In this document: positions 25,922 to 35,533 of the stretch, one piece after another | How positions within the stretch are numbered: the first letter of the stretch is position 1 | Layout of the letters: every line of letters begins with the position of its first letter | Source of the DNA: Rhizobium sp. BK376 | Lineage (GTDB): Bacteria; Pseudomonadota; Alphaproteobacteria; Rhizobiales; Rhizobiaceae | Direction of reading: 5' to 3' | DNA length: 64,000 bases | Assembly (NCBI RefSeq): GCF_004341625.1 | Contig: NZ_SLZG01000006.1 | Coordinates: forward strand, 248,001-312,000 | Program-made: the position numbers and the translations under genes | The notes under the pieces: generated by a model | What the model was told of the DNA's origin: nothing | The model's database searches: none | The model's input: the letters and a program-made list of their open reading frames with translations, nothing else

Positions 25922-27709
25922 TTACTCCGCACTCGCGGTGTCGACGACAAGGCCCGAAGCCCGCAGTCCCTTGAAGAATCTCTCCTGATCCTCCGGCCGC
26001 TGCAGGCGAATGGAAACTTCCCGACGAATATTCCTCATCAGTTCGGGAGCGTTGGCATTCAGCCAGATCTCTTCCTGCTTCGCATCGGCCATCTTCCCCG
26101 CTGTACCAAGGATCGACAGCAGCACGAGATGGTGCATGGGGTTGTATTGCAGATCGGACATGCGGGACCACAGTTCGGCAGCCTGAAGATCGTCCCTCAT
26201 AAGGGCACACAGGGCCATGCCCACCTCATAATATCCCTTCGGGCCGGCGTTCTTGTTCACGGTATTGGAGATCAATTCGCAGCCCGATTGCCATTTTCCG
26301 GACATTGCCAGTCGGAGGCCGTATTCTCCGGCGACTTCGGTATCGTTCGGGTTGGCAGCATAAGCTGCAGCGCCCGCCTGCAAGGCCTTTGCGATGTCGT
26401 CCTTGAAAAAGCTGACCAACATGACGGACTGGAGAGCACGTGCGTCGTTTGGCGCCAGCGTGACTGCCCGATCCGCGGCACTGGCGGCAAGGTCAAGCGG
26501 TTTTGCCGCAGAGACGGTGCCTAACTTGTAGCGAAATCTCATTTCGTCCAGATAGGTCAGGGAGAGGAGCGCCCATGACGTGGCGCTCTCGGGAAATCGC
26601 TCGGTCACTCTTTTCAGGCAACCGAGTGCCGTATTGTGGCTCTGGCTATTCATCGACCGGCGATAGCTGTAATAGGCCAGTGTGCAGGCGTAGACGTCAC
26701 TGCCGCCGGTCTGAGACTGTCGCGCGATCGTATCTGCGTCGGTCTGAAACATGGCGCCATATGGCTGGGCGACAGCGCCTGCGATCTGCGCGGCGACATC
26801 TGCCTGGATATCGAGTTTATTGCGGACACGAAGATCGGCATCGTAGTTGTTTGCCCAGATCACTACGCCGTCGGACTGGCGCACGAGCCGGGCAACAGAG
26901 CGTATCCTGTCGCCATCAAACTGAACGTTGCCTTGCAAGGCATAACCGACGGGGTTTTGCTGGTTGGATTTCGACGGATCGGCGATAACGAGAATGTCGG
27001 CGAACTTCGTGAGTTGACCGATGACTTCGCTCCTCAAGCCATGTGCGAAGTCCGACGCTGCATCTGCAGAGCCGCCATCTTCGAAAGATTCAATTACAAC
27101 TCGCGGCTGAGACGTTTCTCCTGCCGACATTTCCGGAAGAGGAGCCTGCGAAACGGGAAGTGGCTGCGCGTGAAAAGCGTAGAAAGATGCAGCACCGATC
27201 GCCAGTACAGTTCCGAGTGCCAGGAAAGCGCGCAGTTGCATCTGGCCAGGCCGTGGTGTCGGCTTTGGCTGATCGGGGCTGACGGGCTGAATATTCTCCG
27301 GCACCTCAGGCTCCGGCGCGGGCAGTACCAGCGTTTGCGGGCACCGAGAGTATTCGAAATGCGGCACATACCTGCCCTTTGGTATCGTGATGGTTACCTC
27401 GTCGTCCTGTCCTGAGATGAGGTAATATCGTTCCAGCGCTCTTCGAATGCGGCCCGCCTCGATCCTGACGACAGGATCATTCTGGGCATCGAATGAAACC
27501 TCCCGGCCGAAGACCTGGTTTGCGATCGTGAACGCCTTCAGGAATTCGGACCGCCCTGCCAAGGTCTCGTCGACGATAAATTGCAGAAACCTTCGCCCGC
27601 GATCGGGAGAAAGAAATTCCTCGCTTGCGAGGATCCGTTCCAGTTGGCGACAGACTTCTTCTGCCGTAGGTCCTGGACTGCCGACAGCGTCGATTTTTGC
27701 GGTGTCCAT
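25922..27709 (-). CDS. Membrane-anchored TolB-N/TPR protein (rhizobial cyclase-like regulator)
   Basis: A 595-residue protein. The N-terminal domain (about 15-110, RRFLQFIVDETLAGR to IPKGRYVPHF) recurs in rhizobial cyclase-like and TPR proteins. One transmembrane helix follows (about 155-175), then a periplasmic TolB-N-like domain (PRVVIESFEDGG to DADLRVRNK) and TPR-like repeats to the end. No cyclase catalytic domain is visible. ATG 27709 has GAGGG upstream and is preferred over the GTG at 27721. It resembles the regulator at 21999-23507 in plan but has a different N-terminus. Function is unknown. Confidence 0.7.
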   Translation of the reverse strand: MDTAKIDAVGSPGPTAEEVCRQLERILASEEFLSPDRGRRFLQFIVDETLAGRSEFLKAFTIANQVFGREVSFDAQNDPVVRIEAGRIRRALERYYLISGQDDEVTITIPKGRYVPHFEYSRCPQTLVLPAPEPEVPENIQPVSPDQPKPTPRPGQMQLRAFLALGTVLAIGAASFYAFHAQPLPVSQAPLPEMSAGETSQPRVVIESFEDGGSADAASDFAHGLRSEVIGQLTKFADILVIADPSKSNQQNPVGYALQGNVQFDGDRIRSVARLVRQSDGVVIWANNYDADLRVRNKLDIQADVAAQIAGAVAQPYGAMFQTDADTIARQSQTGGSDVYACTLAYYSYRRSMNSQSHNTALGCLKRVTERFPESATSWALLSLTYLDEMRFRYKLGTVSAAKPLDLAASAADRAVTLAPNDARALQSVMLVSFFKDDIAKALQAGAAAYAANPNDTEVAGEYGLRLAMSGKWQSGCELISNTVNKNAGPKGYYEVGMALCALMRDDLQAAELWSRMSDLQYNPMHHLVLLSILGTAGKMADAKQEEIWLNANAPELMRNIRREVSIRLQRPEDQERFFKGLRASGLVVDTASAE

Positions 27710-27914
27710 GATCGCCCTCACCCAACATCGCGCTATGACATGAGTAATTACTAATTTATCATATCCATAGCTACGAGTGGCTGCAACAGCGTATTCATTA
27801 CATCTCGAAATAGCTAAATAAACTGGCCATCACATTTGGTGACTGAGGATCGCGATCGGTTCAATGGAGCGTTGGTCGACGGCCCTCGTCTCCGGCCGGG
27901 GTTGGGCGCTTCCG

Positions 27915-29075
27915 CTATGTCACGGGCCGCTCAGGGGATGGCGACGTTTGCTGCGCAACATCCTTCAACGTGGCCTGCGCTACGCTCGATGTCCCTGACG
28001 GCCAAGCCCAGGCGCGCAGCAGCTCATAAAAGACGCTGAGAATAACCGGCCCCAGGAACAGACCCAGCAGACCATAGGAAAGGGTGCCGCCGATCACGCC
28101 AATCACGATGATCGCCATCGGTGTCGTGAGGCCCCTGGCCATCAGGATCGGCTTCAATATGTTGTCCACGATCAGGATGGGAATCGAAATGACGGTAAAG
28201 ACGAGTGCCGTCGTAGCCGGCCAGGAGTACCAACCCCAAATGATCAGGGGAACCAGCACCAATGCAGGCCCGATTTGCATCAGACAGAGCACGAGTACCA
28301 CAAAGGTCAATGCACCACGGGCCGGGACGTCAAAGAAGGCAAAGCATAAGGCGCACAGCAGCGTCTGAAGGAAGGCAACGCCGATGACGCCCCGCGAGAC
28401 ATTTCGTACCGTCGTTCCGGCCAAACGCGCAAAGCCAACGCCCTTGTCGCCGGCAATCCGCCTTGCCAGCACGTGGATCGTTTCGGCCAGCCGGTCCGAC
28501 ATGGTGAGAAAGACGCCGGAAAGAATGATCGAGGCGACAAAGCCCAATACGCCGCCGGCGATCGAGGCAAGCTTTCCGATAACGACGCCCAGGGCACGGC
28601 GGAGCGGCTCCTCGAACCTGATGATGGCGGCAGCGAGATCGCTTGCGATCTGATTCCATGACGCATAAATCCGCTCGCCGACGATAGGCCATCCGCGAAT
28701 GGCTTCCGGCGCTGCCGCCAACGTCAAATTCTCGTTCCTCAATTTTTCGATAAGCACCTCCGCCGCGTCGATGAAGTTGACGGCAACAAGTGCCAATGGC
28801 GTGATGATCAGCACAAGGCAAGCCACCACGATGGTGGTCGCGGCAATGATGGGCCGACCTCCGAGCAATCGCGACAACCCCTGGAACAGTGGAAAGAGCG
28901 CAACGGCAAGGATCGCCGACCAGACGATGATCAGCGCGAAAGGCGCTATCAGACGCAGGGTCCAATAGGTGAAAAGCGCGATGATACCCAATCTGACAAG
29001 GTCGCTTACCCTTGCCTCTATGGAAATCTGCCCCGTGTCGGTTTTCTGCGGTGTCGTATCGCTGGTTTGCTCCAT
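27915..29075 (-). CDS. AI-2E family transporter (PerM/YdiK type permease)
   Basis: A 386-residue inner-membrane protein with about eight transmembrane segments and the family signature in its C-terminal half (PALVLVPLIIWGWY; GLLGLFLGPVILSVFYELL). Family members export AI-2-like signals or act as Na+/H+ antiporters. It is the last gene of a three-gene operon with PPK2 and SulP genes; an ion-related role fits that context better than quorum signalling. Confidence 0.85.
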   Translation of the reverse strand: MEQTSDTTPQKTDTGQISIEARVSDLVRLGIIALFTYWTLRLIAPFALIIVWSAILAVALFPLFQGLSRLLGGRPIIAATTIVVACLVLIITPLALVAVNFIDAAEVLIEKLRNENLTLAAAPEAIRGWPIVGERIYASWNQIASDLAAAIIRFEEPLRRALGVVIGKLASIAGGVLGFVASIILSGVFLTMSDRLAETIHVLARRIAGDKGVGFARLAGTTVRNVSRGVIGVAFLQTLLCALCFAFFDVPARGALTFVVLVLCLMQIGPALVLVPLIIWGWYSWPATTALVFTVISIPILIVDNILKPILMARGLTTPMAIIVIGVIGGTLSYGLLGLFLGPVILSVFYELLRAWAWPSGTSSVAQATLKDVAQQTSPSPERPVT

Positions 29076-29116
29076 CGCCCCATCCCGTCCTCCCTATCCC
29101 CGTCCGAAATCGCGCT

Positions 29117-29959
29117 TCACGGCGTGGTGTCGGGCACGACGTGCCTAACGGTGTGATCCTCCATGAAGCCCGACGGGCGCTTCTGGCGTTTTCCGAGATC
29201 GGGAGCATCAAACTTCACGCGCTCGTAGGGGATGGATTGCAGAATGTGCGAGATGCAGTTGATCCGGGCACGCTTCTTGTCATCCGATGGCACGATCCAC
29301 CATGGCGCATGGTTGCTGTCGGTCATTCGCAGCATTTCGTCATAGGCGCGCGTATAGTCCCACCAGCGTTGATATGACTCCACGTCCATGGGGCTGAGTT
29401 TCCACTGTCTCACGGGATCGTCGATCCGGCGCTTGAACCGGCGTTCCTGCTCTTCCTCGCTGACCGTCAGGAAGTATTTCAGCAGAATGACGCCGCTTTC
29501 GACGATTGCGGCCTCGAAGCGCGGCGCCAGTTCAAGAAAGCGCTGAGCCTTCTTGTCGCTGCAGAAGCCCATGACGCGATCGACGCCTGCGCGATTGTAC
29601 CAGCTGCGGTCGAAGATCACGATTTCCCCGGCAGCCGGCAGATAGGCGATGTAACGCTGCATGTAGATCTGGGACTTCTCGCGTTCGGTGGGCGCGGGCA
29701 ACGCGATCACGCGAAAGACGCGTGGGCTCACCTTCTCCGTTATGCGCTTGATCATTCCGCCCTTGCCGGCGGCATCACGCCCCTCGAAGACGATGACCAC
29801 TCTCGCGCCGGATTTTTTTACCCATGCCTGGAGATGAGCCAGTTCCACCTGCAGGCGCGCGATTTCCTTGTCGTAGTCCCATGACTTCTTCTTTTTTTTC
29901 TCCTTGCCGTTTGTTTTTGCCTCTTCGTCCAGACGTTTCGCCTCATATATCTCGTCCAT
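29117..29959 (-). CDS. ppk2: Polyphosphate kinase 2 (PPK2 family)
   Basis: A 280-residue nucleotide kinase that uses polyphosphate to phosphorylate nucleoside di- or monophosphates. Walker A is GRDAAGKGG (about residues 66-74), Walker B FDRSWYNR (about 125-132), with the lid segment ALPAPTEREKSQIYMQRY between. A lysine-rich patch (KEKKKKKSWDYDKE) near the N-terminus could bind polyphosphate. GGAGGGAG precedes the start. The single-domain length fits class I enzymes. Confidence 0.92.
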   Translation of the reverse strand: MDEIYEAKRLDEEAKTNGKEKKKKKSWDYDKEIARLQVELAHLQAWVKKSGARVVIVFEGRDAAGKGGMIKRITEKVSPRVFRVIALPAPTEREKSQIYMQRYIAYLPAAGEIVIFDRSWYNRAGVDRVMGFCSDKKAQRFLELAPRFEAAIVESGVILLKYFLTVSEEEQERRFKRRIDDPVRQWKLSPMDVESYQRWWDYTRAYDEMLRMTDSNHAPWWIVPSDDKKRARINCISHILQSIPYERVKFDAPDLGKRQKRPSGFMEDHTVRHVVPDTTP

Positions 29960-29979
29960 GGTTCTCCCTCCTTCGTTCT

Positions 29980-31698
29980 CTAGAGTCCGGTGCTTTCAGA
30001 GAATGCATTGCCTGTTCGATCGATCCTGCCGTTCAGTGCCGTCACGGCTTCTTCCCTGTCATTGAAAAGGTTGTGAACGCCGATTGCACTCAAAACGCCG
30101 GCGCGATCGAGAATGCCCCTGCTCTCCTCGCCGAGATCTGCAATCGCGAAAGTGATATTTCGCTCCGCCAGGGTTCCGACGACAGAATCCAGTGCTGCGG
30201 CGCCCGTGCTATCGATATGCGTGATGGCGCTGCCATCGAGAAGAAGGCATCTGGTTCCGGCGGGGAGTTCCTTTGCGACCGTCGTCAATCGCATGCGGAT
30301 ATAGTCTGCGTTGAAAAACAGGATACTGCCGTGAACCGTGAAGACGGCGATGCCGTCGATCGGGTGCGCTTCGGGAAAGCGGGCAAGATCGAAGAGACCG
30401 TCACGCCCTTCCAGGCGACCAAGAAAACCGTCGCGCGGAAACATGATCTTGCGGATCAGGTAGGCAAGGTTTGCTGCGACGGCGACAATCACGCCATTGA
30501 GAACACCGAAACTGATGGCCCCCGCCATGGCGATCAGCGCAAAGACGAATTCCATACGGCTGATCCGCCAGATCTTACGGAGCTCCTGGACATCGATAAG
30601 GCTGATTGCAGCGCTCGCCAGAATTGCTGCGAGCGCCGGAAGCGGCAGGATTCGCAAAGCGCTGTGCAGGAAGACAAGCGCGGCGATCAGCGTGGCCGCC
30701 GAGACCAGACCTGCCGCTTGCGAGACGCCGCCTGCCGAGAGGTTGATCGCAGTTCGGGAGTCCGACATGCTGATGGGGAAGGAGCCGAACAAGCCCGGCG
30801 CAATGTTTGCAGCGCCAAGGCCGATCAGTTCCTGATTTGCGTCGACCTCCTCGCCGGTCCGCGACCCAAAACTTCGCGCGGTTACGATGCCGGCACCGAA
30901 ACTCACCAGAAAGATAGCGGCAGAGCCGAGCACGATCTGGTCCCAAGGCATCTCGTAGAGTGCCGGCAATGAAAACTTTGGCAGCCCGGTGGGAACGTCA
31001 CCGACGGCGGCGATGCCATGTCCTTTGAAATCGAAGACAGCGGAGAGAATGACTGATATCACGACCACCAACACGGGGCCGGGGATATTGAAGGGCAATG
31101 CCCGCACGCCCCAGAGCAACGCGAACATCAGCAGGCCGAAGAGCAGTGACGGCCAGTGGATCGAGGCGCTCTTTGCCAGAATTTCGACGAGGGGAGGGAT
31201 CAATCCATCGGATTCGATCTTCACTCCCGTGAAACGGCTAATCTGTCCAATGAGGATGGAGAGCGACACGCCAGCGAAAAAGCCAACCAGGATGGGACGA
31301 GAGAGAAAGCTTGCCAACACACCGAGCCTGAGCAGGTTCGCAACAATGCAAAAGATACCGACGCCGACAGCAAGCGCTGACGCGATTGTAACCCGATCGA
31401 TGTTGGCGGTAGCGGGTTCAGCCGCAATGATGATGCCCATCGCAGCAGCAAGCACGGTCATGGTAGCAGCGTCGGGGCCGACGACCAGCAGCCGGGAGGG
31501 ACCGAAGATCGCGTAGGCAATCGGCCCAACTATGCTCGCATAGATGCCGGTTTCCGGCGGCAAGCCGGCAATTGCCGGATAGGCGATGGCGCTCGGCAAG
31601 CCCACCGCGGCGATCGACAGCCCGGCCGGTATATCCTTGCGAAGCCAGTCTCGATTGAAACCGGCTAAGCCCCGCAACATCGGAAGACTGCCTATCAC
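29980..31698 (-). CDS. SulP/SLC26-family anion transporter with STAS domain
   Basis: A 572-residue inner-membrane protein with about 11-12 helices in the first 410 residues and a C-terminal STAS domain (about 440-560; LLLDGSAITHIDSTGAAALD holds the serine/threonine switch region). It probably moves sulfate, bicarbonate or a dicarboxylate. The start is a GTG at 31698 behind GGGA; ATG 31680 is an alternative. It is the first gene of the operon with PPK2. Confidence 0.88.
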   Translation of the reverse strand: MIGSLPMLRGLAGFNRDWLRKDIPAGLSIAAVGLPSAIAYPAIAGLPPETGIYASIVGPIAYAIFGPSRLLVVGPDAATMTVLAAAMGIIIAAEPATANIDRVTIASALAVGVGIFCIVANLLRLGVLASFLSRPILVGFFAGVSLSILIGQISRFTGVKIESDGLIPPLVEILAKSASIHWPSLLFGLLMFALLWGVRALPFNIPGPVLVVVISVILSAVFDFKGHGIAAVGDVPTGLPKFSLPALYEMPWDQIVLGSAAIFLVSFGAGIVTARSFGSRTGEEVDANQELIGLGAANIAPGLFGSFPISMSDSRTAINLSAGGVSQAAGLVSAATLIAALVFLHSALRILPLPALAAILASAAISLIDVQELRKIWRISRMEFVFALIAMAGAISFGVLNGVIVAVAANLAYLIRKIMFPRDGFLGRLEGRDGLFDLARFPEAHPIDGIAVFTVHGSILFFNADYIRMRLTTVAKELPAGTRCLLLDGSAITHIDSTGAAALDSVVGTLAERNITFAIADLGEESRGILDRAGVLSAIGVHNLFNDREEAVTALNGRIDRTGNAFSESTGL

Positions 31699-32055
31699 CG
31701 CGGGTCCCTACCAATTTATCATTGCTCTCCTGCAACAACATCGCCAGGCCGTCGGAACTTGCCGTTGTTTTCGAGCAGTTGATCGACCTTCGATAATAGA
31801 CCCGCTTTGGCCCAAAGGCCCGTAGCATCGCGTAACCTCTATCGAGATCTTGGAAGCGGAGGCCCTCGGCAAGGCGACCCAAAATCGCCAACGCCATCAA
31901 TCGCTTGGAGAAGGCGACCTTTCTCCGGCTTAGGATCTGTCAGGTTCCAAATCGAAATGCCGACTAACCGTAGGATCGCGTAAGTTACGCCTCCCGTCAC
32001 TGCAGGCATTTTATAATGGCATCGTCTGCTTAACGCGTTTCGATGGCGGTGGGGG
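31699..32055. other. 357-base divergent intergenic region
   Basis: Holds promoters for the SulP operon (minus) and the small gene at 32056 (plus). Visible are an inverted repeat GCGTAA-G-TTACGC (31978-31990) and a TATAAT hexamer (32012-32017) without a clear -35 partner. No gene was found. Confidence 0.4.
31978..31990. promoter_or_regulatory. 13-bp inverted repeat upstream of the small gene at 32056
   Basis: GCGTAA-G-TTACGC, perfect 6-bp arms, 65 bases before the start at 32056 and 21 bases before a TATAAT hexamer. Possible activator or repressor site. Confidence 0.35.
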
Positions 32056-32364
32056 ATGAACTCGGGAGGCAATTCGACACATCTGTCCGTTCTAGAGACG
32101 GTCGAGGCGCACTTCCCCGACCAGAAGAGGCTGGTGCAGCGGCTTTTTTATGTGAACGAGGCCTTCCACAGCATGTGCGAAGACCTCGCGGCCGCAATTG
32201 ACGCCCTGGCCCATGTCGAACGCTTACCGGACAACCTGCGAGAGATGCGGCGGCAAGAATATGCCGCCCTGGTCGACGCCCTGTTGAAGGAAATGAGAGA
32301 GGCGCTCGCCCAGTCGAAAATCGTGATGCTCAAGCCACCGGACGCACGACCAAAGTCACCATGA
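32056..32364 (+). CDS. Small helical hypothetical protein
   Basis: A 102-residue, mostly helical soluble protein with no recognised family. It has a charged, leucine-patterned core (LRRQEYAALVDALLKEMRE type heptads, about residues 55-85) and a proline-rich tail. GGGGG precedes the start. It lies 48 bases ahead of the DUF3300 gene on the same strand and may share its transcript. Function unknown. Confidence 0.6.
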   Translation: MNSGGNSTHLSVLETVEAHFPDQKRLVQRLFYVNEAFHSMCEDLAAAIDALAHVERLPDNLREMRRQEYAALVDALLKEMREALAQSKIVMLKPPDARPKSP

Positions 32365-32412
32365 GGCAAGCATCAAAGCAATTGGTTCTGATCCAGAGGA
32401 GGTCAATGCGCA

Positions 32413-33840
32413 ATGAAAGCAATTTCTCGCAGGCTGCTCGCCGGACTGTCAGCCTTTACAATCATATCATTACAGCCGGCGCTCGCCGTGCGCGCCCAGG
32501 AGCCGGCGGCGGCTGCAGCTGCCGCAACGGCGAATGCGGACCAGACCGATACAACGATACTTTCCGACGACGATCTCGAGATTCTGGTCGCGCGGATCGC
32601 GCTTTACCCTGACGATCTGGTTGCGGCGATCTCGGCTGCTTCCCTTTTTCCGCTGCAGATCGTCGAGGCCCAGCGTTATCTCGAGGCGAAGAAGAAGGAC
32701 AGCAAGCTCAAGCCGAAAAGTGACTGGGACGGCAGCGTCATCTCGCTTCTGAACTATCCGGATGTCGTCAAGATGATGAGTGAGGATCTCGATTGGACGC
32801 AGTCGCTTGCCGACGCACTCACCAATCAGCAAAAGGACGTACTTATCGCCATTCAGCAACTCCGAGACGAGGCGGTGGCGAAAAACATCATCAAGACGGA
32901 CGACAAGGTGACTGTTGTCAACGAGAACGACAATATTATCATTCGTCCGACCAATCCCGAAAAGATCTACATCCCGCAATATGCGCCTGAGATGCTCTAC
33001 GAGCCGAACTATGCGCCTGCTCCGATCTCCTACTATCCCGATTCCTACGACAATTATTACTATCCAGGGGCCGGGTTCTTCGCTGCGGCCGTCACGGGCG
33101 TTGCCTGGGCGGCAGCCGTCAACTGGAACAATTGGGGCGTATGGGGCGGCAATTGGCGCGGAGACGTTGATGTCGACTGCAACAATTGCTTCAACAATCG
33201 CAACTTCAACGGCAAGGTCAAGTGGAACGACATCGACTGGAAGAACGTCGATCGGAGCAAGCTTTCGATCGGTCGCGATCAACTCGCCAACATTGACCGC
33301 TCGGCAATCAGAAACGGGCTACAGGGCGATAATCGTAATCAGCTGAGTAACAGAGCGAACGACCTGCGGGCGAACCGCGGCACGGGAGCGGGGAACGTCC
33401 GGGGCCGTGCTGACGATATCAGGCGGAATACATCCCAGGGGCTGAGAGCGAATGCGGCAAACAGGCCGGGAGATGGCATCAATCGAGCGAATGCGTCGCG
33501 ACCTGAGGCCCGCGGCAACAGGTCTGGTAACCGCGCCGCTGCGAGACCGGCCAACCGCGCGGGAAATGTCGCCGCAGCGAGAGGGAACAAATCCAGGATG
33601 GCGGCGCGCCCCGACAACCGGGGCCGGACGAGTGCGCTTGGAAACTTCCAATCCGGCGGCCGCCGCGAAGCTATAGCCTCGAGGCGGGGTGGGCAAAGCA
33701 TGGGTGGCGGATTCCGCGGTGGCGGTCGCTCCATGTCGCGTCCGGCTCATCGTCCTCAGATGAGTCGTGGTGGCGGAGGTCGCGGCGGTGGTGGCTTCCG
33801 CGGTGGTGGAGGTCGTGGCGGCGGCGGTCGTCGGCGGTAA
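32413..33840 (+). CDS. DUF3300 family exported protein with RGG-rich tail
   Basis: A 475-residue protein. Sec signal about residues 1-28 (ending VRAQE). The DUF3300 core (about 50-240) contains LVARIALYPDDLVAAISAAS, YIPQYAPEMLYEP and a Tyr-rich stretch. The C-terminal 140 residues are low-complexity Arg/Gly/Asn, ending in GGGRGGGG-type repeats. Function is not established; the tail could bind RNA, DNA or cell-surface polyanions. It is followed directly by a DUF2950 gene, its common partner. Confidence 0.85.
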   Translation: MKAISRRLLAGLSAFTIISLQPALAVRAQEPAAAAAAATANADQTDTTILSDDDLEILVARIALYPDDLVAAISAASLFPLQIVEAQRYLEAKKKDSKLKPKSDWDGSVISLLNYPDVVKMMSEDLDWTQSLADALTNQQKDVLIAIQQLRDEAVAKNIIKTDDKVTVVNENDNIIIRPTNPEKIYIPQYAPEMLYEPNYAPAPISYYPDSYDNYYYPGAGFFAAAVTGVAWAAAVNWNNWGVWGGNWRGDVDVDCNNCFNNRNFNGKVKWNDIDWKNVDRSKLSIGRDQLANIDRSAIRNGLQGDNRNQLSNRANDLRANRGTGAGNVRGRADDIRRNTSQGLRANAANRPGDGINRANASRPEARGNRSGNRAAARPANRAGNVAAARGNKSRMAARPDNRGRTSALGNFQSGGRREAIASRRGGQSMGGGFRGGGRSMSRPAHRPQMSRGGGGRGGGGFRGGGGRGGGGRRR

Positions 33841-33873
33841 GTGTTTTCCCTTCCAGATTATCGGAGTTACATC

Positions 33874-34812
33874 ATGAGACTTCAATCTACGGTGCTCCCA
33901 CTCATGCTCGCCACCGCACTCTGCGTGGCTTCCGCGACCCCGTCGTTCTCCCAGGGCAAGACCGATCTTGCTGAATTCGTGGGAACAAGCCCGCCGCCGT
34001 CGTTCGACACGCCCGAGCAGGCGGTCGATCGGCTGAAGTCGGTGCTCTCCTCGGACGACATCGGCGGACTTGCAAATCTTCTCGGCTTGAAGGCCGACAA
34101 ACTACAGGCGAGCGATGATGCGATGATCGCCTATCACCTGATCCGCGAGGGAGCCACACGGCAGGTCGTCCTGCAGGATTTGGGGGACCGGAAAGTCGTT
34201 GCGATCGGAGATAAGCTCTGGCCCCTGCCTTTCCCGCTTGCCAAGAGCAAGGACGGAAAATGGTCATTCGACACACGCGATGGCCTGCAGGAAATCGTCA
34301 ACCGTCGGATCGGGGAGAACGAACTCGCAACCATTCAGACCATGCGAGACTATGTCGTGGCCCAACACCAGTATGCCTCCGAGGATCCTGACGGCGATGG
34401 CATCTATGAGTATGCCCAGAAGCTGATCAGCACGCCCGGCAAGCGGGACGGCTTGTACTGGGAACCCGGCCCCGACGGCGACGACAGCCCGGCGAGCGCC
34501 CTGATCGAGACGGCGGCCTTCGGCACGGCCAAGCGAGGCGGCGGATATTACGGATACCGCTATCGCATCCTGACGGGACAGGGAGCCAATGTGCTTGGTG
34601 GCAAGCAGAGTTATATCGTCAATGGACATATGACGGCCGGCTTTGCCCTGATTGCCTGGCCGGTCACATATCGGGTGACCGGTGTGCAGACCTTTATCGT
34701 CAACGGCGTGAGCCCCATCTACCAACGCGATCTTGGGCCGCAGACCACAGAGCGAGCAGCAGCGATAAAGGAGTTCAATCCCGACTCCAACTGGACCATT
34801 GTTCAGGACTAG
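33874..34812 (+). CDS. DUF2950 family exported protein
   Basis: A 312-residue protein with a Sec signal about residues 1-25 (ending PSFSQG). The conserved C-terminal part includes YRILTGQGANVLGGKQSY and GFALIAWP. ATG 33874 has GGAG upstream; the frame extends back to 33841 without support. It is paired with DUF3300 upstream, an arrangement seen in many proteobacteria, suggesting a shared envelope function of unknown nature. Confidence 0.85.
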   Translation: MRLQSTVLPLMLATALCVASATPSFSQGKTDLAEFVGTSPPPSFDTPEQAVDRLKSVLSSDDIGGLANLLGLKADKLQASDDAMIAYHLIREGATRQVVLQDLGDRKVVAIGDKLWPLPFPLAKSKDGKWSFDTRDGLQEIVNRRIGENELATIQTMRDYVVAQHQYASEDPDGDGIYEYAQKLISTPGKRDGLYWEPGPDGDDSPASALIETAAFGTAKRGGGYYGYRYRILTGQGANVLGGKQSYIVNGHMTAGFALIAWPVTYRVTGVQTFIVNGVSPIYQRDLGPQTTERAAAIKEFNPDSNWTIVQD

Positions 34813-34906
34813 CATGGACCGCCGATGTCGTGCCTCAGGAACGTCATCGGCGGGACCGTCGTACTTTGCCAAGGCAGTGCGGGATTCGATCGTCAGCTAT
34901 ATAAAT

Positions 34907-34928
34907 CGTCCGCCGGCTAGGGCGGACG
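34907..34928. terminator. Hairpin between convergent genes
   Basis: Stem CGTCCGCC / GGCGGACG (8 bp, 6-base loop) in the 143-base gap between the DUF2950 gene and the convergent gene at 34956. The sequence read on the minus strand continues ATTTAT. A weak bidirectional terminator is likely. Confidence 0.5.
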
Positions 34929-34955
34929 CGTGACATCTTGATTGTGTTTGAATGA

Positions 34956-35423
34956 TCACTCGACGGGTGGTTCCCACGTCAGGAAAAACCCGACATCTCC
35001 CGGCATGCCTTCCGGGAAATTGATGATCGTGGCTTTCAGTCCGTAGCCCTGAGGTTTGGCCACCTCTTCAAAAAGTTCAAACAGTTCCTTTGCCTTTCCC
35101 TGGAGCGTGTCCGGCCAACCGGGAATGCTATTGTTGATGGCGCGGCCGCTATCAGTGCAGAAGCTCGAAGGGAAGCTGTAGATCATAGCCTCGTACTTTC
35201 CGTCGGCAGCGGCCTTCATGACCAGCCGCTTGATAACGGCGCGCTCGGCGTCACCGATATTTTTGCGGAAAAAGTCCTCAACGAATTCCGCGTGCTTCTT
35301 TGCCTCGCGCTCCTTGATTCTGTCATTGCGCTCCATCTCGGCAAGTTGAAGCTCAAGGGCACGTTTGCGCAAATCTTCCGCGCTGTTCATTGTCTGGGGT
35401 GTGGACGTCTCGGTTGATGTCAT
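34956..35423 (-). CDS. Hypothetical protein, 155 residues
   Basis: Not recognised. The N-terminal half is a charged coiled-coil-like helix (LRKRALELQLAEMERNDRIKE, about residues 18-45). The second half looks globular (AMIYSFPSSFCTDSGRAINN, ATIINFPEGMPGDVGFFLTW). No signal peptide or membrane segment. The start at 35423 has GGAGG 8 bases upstream; the frame extends to 35438. Confidence 0.6.
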   Translation of the reverse strand: MTSTETSTPQTMNSAEDLRKRALELQLAEMERNDRIKEREAKKHAEFVEDFFRKNIGDAERAVIKRLVMKAAADGKYEAMIYSFPSSFCTDSGRAINNSIPGWPDTLQGKAKELFELFEEVAKPQGYGLKATIINFPEGMPGDVGFFLTWEPPVE

Positions 35424-35533
35424 CGCCATGGCCTCCAAAATTTAAAACCATGATAGGTCCGATGAGAGGACGGAGGCAGTAAGATACGCCTCCGTAGAGG
35501 TAAAATACGGTATATTACTGAAGCTGGCCAATT

